From JAABUE01 sp034431895 (GTDB lineage: Bacteria; Chloroflexota; Anaerolineae; Anaerolineales; Villigracilaceae), in the NCBI GenBank assembly GCA_034431895.1, contig DAOUCM010000264.1, positions 1 through 21,382 of the forward strand: a DNA stretch of 21,382 nucleotides, in the 5' to 3' direction. Of the stretch, positions 8,491 to 15,178 are shown one piece after another. Made by a program: the position numbers and the translations under genes. The notes under the pieces were generated by a model. It did no database searches. It saw only the letters and a program-made list of their open reading frames with translations, and had not been told where the DNA came from. Each line of letters begins with the position of its first letter. Positions within the stretch are counted from its first letter, which is position 1.

Positions 8491-8506
8491 GGCGGGAAAA
8501 GCCGCC
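8491..8506 (-). terminator. Weak hairpin after the aminotransferase gene
   Basis: On the bottom strand GGCGG and CCGCC form a 5-bp G/C stem around CTTTTC, followed by only TTT. It lies 36 bases past the aminotransferase stop and just upstream of the SRP RNA -35 box. It could terminate the murA-aminotransferase transcript weakly, but the U tract is poor. Confidence 0.3.
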
Positions 8507-8542
8507 CATAACGGAGGCAGGCCGAGGGTCATGCAAGAAGCG

Positions 8543-9871
8543 CTAGGCCAGCCCGGCTTCCTTTTCAGCCAACGTCAGAGCCTCCGCAAAGATGGTCAGG
8601 CCCTCGTCTATTTCACCTGTAGAGATACTCAACGGCGGGGCAATGCGGATGACCGATTTGCCGCACGAGAGCAGCAGCAAGCCGCGCTCGAAGGCCAGTT
8701 GCACAACACGCTCGGTCAACGCTTTGGCTGGTTCTTTGGTCTGGCGATCGGTGACGAATTCGACGCCAATCATCAGACCTTTGCCGCGCACGTCGCCGAT
8801 GCTAGGATGGCGGGCTTGTAGTTCGTGTAAGGCGTCCAGGGCATATTCGCCGACTGTCGCAGCGTTGTGCAAATATTCCTTTTCGATCAAGTCTATGGTT
8901 GCCAGCGAGGCGGCACAGGCCAGGGGATTGCCGCCATAGGTGTTGCCGTGCGAGCCGCGTTCCCAGTCCATGACCGACTTACGCGCCACGCAAGCGCCCA
9001 GCGGCATCCCCGAAGCGATGCCCTTGGCGGCGGTCAGGATATCGGGCTCGACGCCAAAGTGCTCGATCGCCCACCACTTGCCGGTGCGCCCCATGCCCGA
9101 TTGGACTTCGTCTACGATAAGCAGAATGCCATGTTTGTTACACAGCGCGCGCAAAGCCGGATAGAAACCCGGCGGCGGGATGATGTAACCGCCCTCGCCT
9201 TGAATGCTTTCGACCAGGATGCCGGCTACCTCATCGGGCGGCAGGATATGGCCGAGAATCTGCTCCTCGATATAACGCACCACCGTTTCGCCATAATCTT
9301 CGCCGGGGCGGCGTTCCAGCACGGGGCGGTAGGGATTGGGATAAGGCGCATGAGTGACGCCGTTCATCAGCGGGTAGAAGCCGCTGTGGTAGGTGGGCTT
9401 GCTAGCCGTGAACGTCACCGCGCCCATGGTGCGCCCGTGAAAAGCGCCGGTGAAGCCGATGAAGTTCATACGGCCGGTGTGATAGCGCGCCAGTTTGATG
9501 GCGGTTTCTACCGACTCGGTGCCGGAATTGGTCATGAACGAGACCGCCGCTTCCTCGAAGGGGGCAATTTCGTTCAATCTTTCGCCCAGCCTGACCCAAT
9601 TCTCGTGATAGAAGTCAGACGAAATATGGATGAACTTTTCGGCCTGCTGTTGGATGGCTTTCACGACAGCCGGATGAGCATGGCCGGTGGAGACGACGGC
9701 AATGCCGCCCATGAAATCGAGGAAGCGATTGCCGTCCACGTCCCATACTTCAGTGCCTTTGCCATGGTCCATGACGAAGGGATAACCGCGCGGATAAGAC
9801 GGGGAGATGACGGCATGATCGCGCTCGATCAACGCCTGGGCCTTGGGCCCGGGTAACTGCATGGTTTTCAT
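8543..9871 (-). CDS. Class III PLP aminotransferase (acetylornithine / 4-aminobutyrate group)
   Basis: This is a fold-type I pyridoxal-phosphate enzyme moving an amino group from an omega- or alpha-amino acid to a keto acid in the cytoplasm. The 442 residues match the family's full length. Visible features are NSGTES (115-120) for the cofactor phosphate, Asp254 in IVDEVQSGMGRTG for the pyridine nitrogen, and Lys283 in TAAKGIASGMP as the Schiff-base lysine. The long N-terminus and the sequence around GIAVVSTGHAHP look more like 4-aminobutyrate aminotransferases and the related archaeal-type amino-acid racemases than ArgD, but substrate cannot be fixed from motifs. The start at 9871 is favoured by AGGAG (9887-9883) 11 bases upstream; a second ATG lies three codons in. 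It follows murA by 67 bases on the same strand and may be cotranscribed. No arginine or GABA pathway genes are beside it. Confidence 0.9.
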   Translation of the reverse strand: MKTMQLPGPKAQALIERDHAVISPSYPRGYPFVMDHGKGTEVWDVDGNRFLDFMGGIAVVSTGHAHPAVVKAIQQQAEKFIHISSDFYHENWVRLGERLNEIAPFEEAAVSFMTNSGTESVETAIKLARYHTGRMNFIGFTGAFHGRTMGAVTFTASKPTYHSGFYPLMNGVTHAPYPNPYRPVLERRPGEDYGETVVRYIEEQILGHILPPDEVAGILVESIQGEGGYIIPPPGFYPALRALCNKHGILLIVDEVQSGMGRTGKWWAIEHFGVEPDILTAAKGIASGMPLGACVARKSVMDWERGSHGNTYGGNPLACAASLATIDLIEKEYLHNAATVGEYALDALHELQARHPSIGDVRGKGLMIGVEFVTDRQTKEPAKALTERVVQLAFERGLLLLSCGKSVIRIAPPLSISTGEIDEGLTIFAEALTLAEKEAGLA

Positions 9872-9938
9872 TAGAAACTCAACTCCTTTTTAGATAGAAC
9901 AAGATAGGGTTTACAAGACACAACACATTTTGCGCCGT

Positions 9939-11219
9939 TCATTCCTGGACGCGCTGGATGTTTGCCCCCAGGCGGCGCAATTTTTCGTCCACACGCTCAT
10001 AGCCGCGATCAATCTGGCGGATGTTGCGAATGGTAGACTGTCCTTCGGCAGTCAGGGTAGCCAGCAAAAGGGCCATACCGGCGCGAATATCGGGGCTTTC
10101 GAGGTTTTCTCCATACAAGGTATTGGGGCCTTGGACAATACAACGATACGGATCACACAGGATGATGCGCGCCCCCATGCCCACCAATTTGTCGGTAAAG
10201 TACATACGCCCCGAAAACATCCAGTCGTGGAACAGGATGGTGCCGGCGGCTTGCGTAGCCACCGTGATGGCAATGCTGATCAAATCGGTAGGAAACGCCG
10301 GCCAGACGTTGGTTTTGACCTCCGGTACGGCGCCGTCCATATCGGGAACGATTCGCAGCGATTGCGTTTCTGGCACGAGCAGATCGTCACCATCCACTTC
10401 CCAAGTCACCCCCATGCGGCGAAAAACCTGGGAGATCATTTCGAGATGCGCTGCACCGGCATGGCGAATGCGAACGCTTCCGCGCGTAACGGCTGCCGCG
10501 CCAATGAAACTGACCACCTCCAACAGGTCGGGGCCGATGGTGTATTCCGTACCATGCAAGCGCGAGACGCCTTCGACGTGGAGCGTGTTCGAGCCAATGT
10601 TGCGGATATCTGCCCCCATGTGGTTCAGAAAATGACACAATTCCTGCACATGCGGCTCCGAGGCAGCGTTGCGAATGGTGGTGCGGCCTGGCGCCGTCAC
10701 GGCTGCCATGAGCGCATTCTCGGTAGCAGTGACGCTGGCTTCGTCCAGCAAAATGTCCGCTCCGTGCAAACGTTCGGCTTTCAAGTCGAGGAGACGGTCG
10801 TAACGCACCTGCGCGCCCAGGGCCTGGAGGGCCAGAAAATGCGTATCCAGCCGCCGGCGGCCAATCACGTCTCCGCCGGGGGGAGGCAATTGCAGCGCGC
10901 CTGCACGCGCCAGCATAGGGCCGGCCAGCAGGATGGAGGCGCGGATGCGGCGGCAGAGTTCCGCATCCAAATCCGCAAATCGCACGCGCCGCGCAGTGAC
11001 GCGCCAGGTATGGGCGTCCAGCGTTTCTACTGCTGCTCCCAGGCTGAGCAACAGGTCGCGCATGTCGAATACATCTTTGATTTGCGGGACATTGTGCAAG
11101 ATGACGCTTTCGTCTGTGAGCAAGCAAGCAGCCAAAATGGGCAGGCTGGCATTCTTGTTGCCGGAGGGGGTGACTTCCCCACGCAGGGGAACGCCACCCG
11201 TAACGATGAATTTTTCCAT
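9939..11219 (-). CDS. murA: UDP-N-acetylglucosamine 1-carboxyvinyltransferase
   Basis: This enzyme catalyses the first committed step of peptidoglycan synthesis: transfer of enolpyruvate from PEP to UDP-GlcNAc in the cytoplasm. The 426 residues match the family. Landmarks are Lys22 and Asn23 in SGNKNAS, an Arg in IRAS, the active-site loop PPGGDVIGRRRLD, PAFPTD with the catalytic-base Asp, an IRAGMALLLA segment, and the C-terminal IDRGYERVDEKL. In the mobile loop the usual Cys (Cys115 in E. coli) is replaced by Asp117. The same substitution is known in mycobacterial and chlamydial MurA and confers fosfomycin insensitivity. AGGAG six bases before the ATG supports the start. The gene is divergent from the prepilin peptidase and has its own promoter. 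MurZ-type paralogues cannot be excluded from one sequence. Confidence 0.95.
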   Translation of the reverse strand: MEKFIVTGGVPLRGEVTPSGNKNASLPILAACLLTDESVILHNVPQIKDVFDMRDLLLSLGAAVETLDAHTWRVTARRVRFADLDAELCRRIRASILLAGPMLARAGALQLPPPGGDVIGRRRLDTHFLALQALGAQVRYDRLLDLKAERLHGADILLDEASVTATENALMAAVTAPGRTTIRNAASEPHVQELCHFLNHMGADIRNIGSNTLHVEGVSRLHGTEYTIGPDLLEVVSFIGAAAVTRGSVRIRHAGAAHLEMISQVFRRMGVTWEVDGDDLLVPETQSLRIVPDMDGAVPEVKTNVWPAFPTDLISIAITVATQAAGTILFHDWMFSGRMYFTDKLVGMGARIILCDPYRCIVQGPNTLYGENLESPDIRAGMALLLATLTAEGQSTIRNIRQIDRGYERVDEKLRRLGANIQRVQE

Positions 11220-11239
11220 GTGGTTCTCCTGTAGGGGAA

Positions 11240-11268
11240 ATTGTAAGGCAGATTGGCAAAATCGCCAA
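11240..11268 (-). promoter_or_regulatory. Promoter of murA (TTGGCG-17-TACAAT)
   Basis: Bottom-strand TTGGCG (11268-11263, four of six to consensus) is followed after 17 bases by TACAAT (11245-11240). Transcription would begin near 11233, leaving a 13- to 14-base leader that contains the ribosome-binding site. The -35 box is one arm of an inverted repeat, TTGGC-N6-GCCAA (11253-11268), which could be an operator. Confidence 0.55.
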
Positions 11269-11324
11269 GAACATTACAATCCGCTTACACTCCCGAATGG
11301 GTGATTCCCTGCCAGGGACGAATG

Positions 11325-11333
11325 TGCTATCAT
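11325..11333 (+). promoter_or_regulatory. Extended -10 promoter of the prepilin peptidase, predicting a leaderless mRNA
   Basis: TGCTATCAT is an extended -10 element (TG, one base, TATCAT). The last base of the hexamer is 11333, so the usual start of transcription seven bases on falls at 11340, the A of the ATG. No Shine-Dalgarno is seen. The -35 region (TTCCCT) is poor, as is common with extended -10 promoters. Confidence 0.45.
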
Positions 11334-11339
11334 ACGGCT

Positions 11340-12083
11340 ATGAATATTTTTCTTCTCATCCTCCCAATTGCACTTGGTTGGCTGGCCGGCTACCTGGTCA
11401 ACTACCTGGTCGACGTGCTGCCCGTCACTCGCCGTTTCAGCCAGCCGCTCTGCCCTCGCTGCGCCCAAGCCCTGCCGTGGAAAGATTACCTGCTCTTGCG
11501 CGGCTGCCCGGCCTGCGGCTGGAAACGCAGCAAACGGACGCTGATTACGCAGGCTGTCATGCTGGGCGGATCAATTTACCTGTGGCTCAACACGCCCGCG
11601 CGCTTGAACTACCCGCTGGCGCTGCTTCTCCTGATCTGGCTGGGGGTGGTCTTCGTGATTGACATGGAACATCGCCTCATCTTGCATCCGGTCAGCATCA
11701 CAGGCGCGCTATTGGGCTTTGGAACAGGCTGGTATGCCCACGGTTGGAAGCCTACGCTGTTGGGCGGCGCTTTCGGCTTTGGCGTAATGCTGATCTTCTA
11801 CTTCTTGGGAGAAGTCTTTGCACGCTGGATGTCCAAACGGCGCGGAGAGGAGATCGAGGAGGTGGCACTGGGGTTTGGGGATGTCAACTTATGCGGCATC
11901 ACCGGCTTGCTGCTCGGCTGGCCGGTCATCCTGGCCGGGCTGCTGTTCACCATCTTTGCCGGCGGAATCGCCAGCCTGCTGGTCATCGTAACACTGACGC
12001 TGCGCAAACGCTATCAGGCCTTTACCCCCATTCCCTACGCGCCGTTCTTGATCCTTGCGATCTTATTCTACCTGTTTCGCTAG
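11340..12083 (+). CDS. Prepilin peptidase, A24 aspartic protease family
   Basis: This integral membrane protease cleaves the leader of type IV pilin-like proteins, and many members also methylate the new N-terminus. In the 247-residue form starting MNIFLLILP, residues 1-28 are a first membrane helix. A cytoplasmic loop follows with two CxxC pairs (Cys38/Cys41 and Cys56/Cys59), the zinc-type motif of the N-terminal DiS_P_DiS region. Then come about six more hydrophobic segments. Catalytic aspartates are Asp108 in FVIDMEHRLILHP and Asp181 in GFGDVNL, fitting the GxGD-protease pattern. The frame is open back to 11253, but that would place a polar 29-residue extension before the first helix, so the ATG at 11340 is chosen. 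No pilin lies next to it. The nearest candidates are the Tad-like genes about 3 to 7 kb to the right, whose N-termini do not show a classical pilin cleavage site. Confidence 0.9.
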   Translation: MNIFLLILPIALGWLAGYLVNYLVDVLPVTRRFSQPLCPRCAQALPWKDYLLLRGCPACGWKRSKRTLITQAVMLGGSIYLWLNTPARLNYPLALLLLIWLGVVFVIDMEHRLILHPVSITGALLGFGTGWYAHGWKPTLLGGAFGFGVMLIFYFLGEVFARWMSKRRGEEIEEVALGFGDVNLCGITGLLLGWPVILAGLLFTIFAGGIASLLVIVTLTLRKRYQAFTPIPYAPFLILAILFYLFR

Positions 12084-12176
12084 GATTACAGCGCAATACT
12101 ATCCAGTCAACCTTTGCAATCTCGGCGACGCGCAAAAGGAGCGCATCGCAGGTCGCTCCACTGTGGTTATCTTTGT

Positions 12177-12890
12177 TCATCCCTGCTCATCAGTGGTCAG
12201 CGACGGCAGGGGACCGGTAGCCAGCCGATAGCCAAAGCCGCGCACCGTCAAAATATGCTGCGGATTGGACGGGTCGGCCTCGATTTTCTTCCTCAACATC
12301 AGAATATACCGCCGCACCAAAGCGGTATCTTCTGACCGATAGCGGCCCCATACTTCCTGCACCAGTTCCTGCTCGGAGGCCACCTTGCCCGCGCGCCGCA
12401 CCAACGCCTCCAACAGGCGATATTCAGTCGGGGTCAGATCCAGGCTCTTCCCGTCGAAGGCAGCCTGGAACTTTTCTGTATCCAGCCTCACGCCGCCATA
12501 AGCCACATAACCGCTCTTCGCGCCGCCAGCTGCCGCACGCGCCAACACCGCCTGAATGCGCGCCGCCAATTCTGCAAAACTGAACGGCTTGGTGACGTAA
12601 TCGTCTACCCCCAGGCGAAAACCGCGCAATTTGTCGGCCTCGCTGGTCTTGGCGGTCAGCATGATGACCGGTATATCGCTCATCTCGCGCAGACGCGCGC
12701 ACACCTCCCAACCGTCCATGCCGGGCAGCATTACATCGAGCAGCACCAGGTCAGGGTGTTCATTGAAAGCCAGGCGCAGCCCGGCTGCGCCCCTGGCCGC
12801 TCCGCACACCTCGAAGCCGCTCTCGCGCAAGTACTCGCCGAGCAAATGTAACAAAGTCTGGTCATCGTCAATCAACAAAATCTTCTTCAT
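12177..12890 (-). CDS. OmpR/PhoB-family response regulator
   Basis: This is a cytoplasmic transcription factor activated by phosphorylation. The 237 residues comprise a receiver domain (about 1-120) with acidic pocket Asp8-Asp10, phospho-acceptor Asp52 in LLDVMLPG, the switch Thr in MLTAK near 79, and Lys101 in TKPF. A winged-helix DNA-binding domain (about 130-225) follows, with LTPTEYRLLEAL and the C-terminal wing ILTVRGFGYRL. Its ATG overlaps the stop of the upstream membrane kinase in an ATGA, and an AAGGTGG stretch in the end of the kinase gene may serve as ribosome-binding site. The kinase at 12887-15037 is therefore almost certainly its partner. Targets cannot be read from the sequence; the nearby tad-like operon is a plausible guess only. 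Confidence 0.95.
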   Translation of the reverse strand: MKKILLIDDDQTLLHLLGEYLRESGFEVCGAARGAAGLRLAFNEHPDLVLLDVMLPGMDGWEVCARLREMSDIPVIMLTAKTSEADKLRGFRLGVDDYVTKPFSFAELAARIQAVLARAAAGGAKSGYVAYGGVRLDTEKFQAAFDGKSLDLTPTEYRLLEALVRRAGKVASEQELVQEVWGRYRSEDTALVRRYILMLRKKIEADPSNPQHILTVRGFGYRLATGPLPSLTTDEQG

Positions 12891-15037
12891 TTTGGCGCCA
12901 CCTTCAAGTCAAAGAAAAAGCGCGCCCCGCCTTCTGGCGGCGCGTCGAAGGACAGGTCGCTGCCCATAGCCTGCAACAATTTCTTGGAGAGATATAACCC
13001 CAACCCGTAGCCATACACCGCCTGAGAATCGTTTGCCTCCAGGCGCTGGAAACGCTCGAAGAGCAAGCCGCGCTTCTCGGCCGGGATGCCAGGCCCAAAG
13101 TCCCGCACCGAAACGCGCACGCGCCGTCCGCGCCTTTCGGCAGACACTTGCACCTGTCCCTGCGAGGCATATTTCAAGGCATTGTCCAGCAAATGGCCCA
13201 GCACACTCTCCAGGGCATCCGGCGCGGCCAACACCGCCGGCAAGTCGGGCGGCAGGAGCAATTGTAAGCGGCCGTCGGTATCTTGCAGCGTCAAGTTGTG
13301 CAAGACGCGCTCCAGGACGGACTCGAGCGACAGCGGCGCATTGCGCAAAACCAAACGACCGGCCTCCAGCGCCGAAACATCCAGGATGGTCTCGACAAAG
13401 CGCCTCAATCTCTGGACTTCGGCCTGCATCAGCGCCAATGTGGTTTTCTCTTGGCCTCGGCCTTTTTCCTGCGCCAGCAGCAATTCGAGGCCGCCGCCCA
13501 AATTGTTGAGCGGATTGCGCAATTCGTGCGAAACCATCGAGACGAAATCGCTCTTCAAGCGGTCGAGGGCCTGCAAGGCGCGGTTTTGTTCCTCCAGGCG
13601 GCGGTAAGCCTCCTGCAGACGAGCGGTGCGTTGGGCAACGATTTCTTCCAAACTGGCGTTCAAGTCTTCCAACTGCCGATGGAGAGCCTGCAACTCATCA
13701 TAGGCAGACTGAATGGCGTCTCGTTGGCGTTTTTGCTCGCTCAAGTCATAAGCGGCGACAGCCACCAGCGTGCGGCGGTCTTCGGTAACCAGGCGGCTGA
13801 GCGACAAAAGGTAAGGAGCCCCCGAAGCGCGCAGTCGCACTTCGATTTTGGCCTCGCCGCCGTCTTTTGCCTCCAGCAGAGAGCGCAAGCCGTCCTGCGG
13901 CACGCCCTCGAACAGCGCCGTCAACGTCTGGCCGTCCTGAGACGCAGCGCCCAGCCGCTCGAAGGCCGGGTTGCCCAAGATCACCCTACCGTTCGAATCG
14001 CAGATGAAGGCGGGATCCGCCAAATTGCGGAACAATTGCCAATACTTTTGCAACTCGACTTCCCCAGCGCGAATGCCTAAACGCACCACCAGCAGGGCGC
14101 CCAGCGCCAGACTCATCCACACCCCAAAAGGCGAGAAAGAGCCGCGCAAATTCCAATCAGACAACACATACCAAAACAAGACCAGCACCAGCGCCAGCGG
14201 CAGAACTTTTTGAATCTGCGCGCCCAATGCGGCATTTTCCCCCGCAAAAGCAGTCACGCGCCTGCCCTGGGCGCGCTCGAACACCGCTCCCAACCCCATC
14301 AGCAAGGCGCCGCACACCCAGCCCAGGCTCAGCAGGCTGCCCGAGCGAACGGAACCCAGCAACGCCAGCGAACTGTAAGCGTAGTCCGACAACGCAAAAG
14401 CAGCCAGCCCAGCGCCCAAGAAAGCAGCCGTCATGCGCGGCATAGAAGCGGACAGCGCCAGGTTGACGAGAATCATCAGCAAGAGCAAATCTGCCAACGG
14501 ATAGACCGCCAGCGAGAGCGCCGTCAGGCGGCTGAGAGGTGAACCAAACGCCGCATGTTCCAACAACAGCCAGCCCAAGGTCAACGCCACCCCACAGGCA
14601 ATGACCGCATCGAGGATGAAGCGGAAGCGCGTGGGAGCATAGCGGCTCTCGAAGGGATAGGCAAACAAAGCCAGCCCCGCCAGCAGGTAGGCTGCTAAAT
14701 TGAACACATCGGCCAGCGAGAAGAACGGCAGTTCGCCCACCGGCAAGAAGAGGTAGAAGGTACGGACAAAATCAGCCGCCAGAAAGCCCAGCAAGGCCAG
14801 CCCTAGTAAAGACCAGGCCGGGCGGGCCGAGGCAGGTAAGCCAGGCAGCGAGAAGAAAATGAGCAGCGCGCCCGTCAACGAAGAGGCCAGCACGGCCAGG
14901 TTTTCCACCAGCGGACGGAGGGGCGCATCGGGAGTCAACAGCCACAAGACCGCAATATACAACCCCACGAAGACCAGCGACTCGACCAGAATGCCCTTGC
15001 GCTGCACCTGCCGGAGACGGTTCAAAACAGATTGCAT
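12887..15037 (-). CDS. Membrane sensor histidine kinase with multi-pass sensor and PAS domain
   Basis: This is the sensor partner of the OmpR-family regulator that follows with a 4-base overlap. Taking the ATG at 15037 (716 residues), residues about 15-322 form a polytopic region of roughly nine or ten hydrophobic helices, including a conserved-looking SLADVFNLAAYLL stretch. A PAS domain lies at about 329-432, an amphipathic coiled coil at about 435-492, HisKA with SHELRNP (phospho-acceptor His504), and HATPase_c with LLDNALKY (616-623), DFGPGI (646-651) and GYGLGLY (676-682). The frame runs upstream to 15121, but the added residues would read through the promoter and a hairpin. AAAGGG nine bases before the 15037 ATG and a TATAAT just upstream favour this start. 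A large membrane region without an evident extracellular domain suggests sensing within or near the membrane; the ligand is unknown. Confidence 0.93.
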   Translation of the reverse strand: MQSVLNRLRQVQRKGILVESLVFVGLYIAVLWLLTPDAPLRPLVENLAVLASSLTGALLIFFSLPGLPASARPAWSLLGLALLGFLAADFVRTFYLFLPVGELPFFSLADVFNLAAYLLAGLALFAYPFESRYAPTRFRFILDAVIACGVALTLGWLLLEHAAFGSPLSRLTALSLAVYPLADLLLLMILVNLALSASMPRMTAAFLGAGLAAFALSDYAYSSLALLGSVRSGSLLSLGWVCGALLMGLGAVFERAQGRRVTAFAGENAALGAQIQKVLPLALVLVLFWYVLSDWNLRGSFSPFGVWMSLALGALLVVRLGIRAGEVELQKYWQLFRNLADPAFICDSNGRVILGNPAFERLGAASQDGQTLTALFEGVPQDGLRSLLEAKDGGEAKIEVRLRASGAPYLLSLSRLVTEDRRTLVAVAAYDLSEQKRQRDAIQSAYDELQALHRQLEDLNASLEEIVAQRTARLQEAYRRLEEQNRALQALDRLKSDFVSMVSHELRNPLNNLGGGLELLLAQEKGRGQEKTTLALMQAEVQRLRRFVETILDVSALEAGRLVLRNAPLSLESVLERVLHNLTLQDTDGRLQLLLPPDLPAVLAAPDALESVLGHLLDNALKYASQGQVQVSAERRGRRVRVSVRDFGPGIPAEKRGLLFERFQRLEANDSQAVYGYGLGLYLSKKLLQAMGSDLSFDAPPEGGARFFFDLKVAPK

Positions 15038-15061
15038 CTTTCTTGTCCCTTTATGAATCCG

Positions 15062-15067
15062 ATTATA
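15062..15067 (-). promoter_or_regulatory. -10 box of the kinase/regulator operon
   Basis: A perfect TATAAT on the bottom strand would start transcription near 15055, 18 bases before the kinase ATG. The -35 region at 16-17 bases (TTTCAT or GTTTCA) is a weak match. The box lies downstream of two hairpins that separate it from the tad-like operon. Confidence 0.5.
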
Positions 15068-15092
15068 ATCACTTCTCCTCTCCATGAAACAA

Positions 15093-15118
15093 CAGGGCAA
15101 GTCCTGAGACTTGCCCTG
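15093..15118 (-). terminator. Perfect hairpin ending the Tad-like operon
   Basis: CAGGGCAAGTC (15093-15103) pairs with GACTTGCCCTG (15108-15118) in an 11-bp perfect stem with a 4-base loop. On the bottom strand it is followed by TTGTTTCAT, a modest U tract, 61 bases past the stop of the last Tad-like gene. It probably terminates that operon before the kinase promoter. Confidence 0.65.
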
Positions 15119-15140
15119 CAAGTTCGTCTATCGGCAACCG

Positions 15141-15165
15141 TAGAGCAAATCTGAGACTTGCTCTA
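15141..15165 (-). terminator. Second, related hairpin after the Tad-like operon
   Basis: TAGAGCAAATC (15141-15151) pairs with GACTTGCTCTA (15155-15165) with one A-C mismatch and a 3-base loop. The arms share the GCAAGTC/GACTTGC core with the hairpin at 15093-15118, so the two look like diverged copies. No U tract follows, so alone it is more likely an mRNA 3'-end stabiliser or a repeat relic than a terminator. Confidence 0.45.
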
Positions 15166-15178
15166 CTATTACACGGGT

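Noticed and set aside
8271..8546. Rightward frame of 91 codons after the adhesin
   Set aside because: It runs through the terminator hairpin and the SRP RNA gene and has no family resemblance.
8867..9856. Rightward frame of 329 codons
   Set aside because: It is antisense to the class III aminotransferase, which has all PLP-site motifs.
9930..11234. Rightward frame of 434 codons
   Set aside because: It is antisense to murA over its whole length; the murA frame carries all family landmarks.
12138..12159. GGAGCG/CGCTCC hairpin between the prepilin peptidase and the response regulator as a terminator
   Set aside because: The 6-bp stem has a 10-base loop and no U tract on either side; too weak to list.
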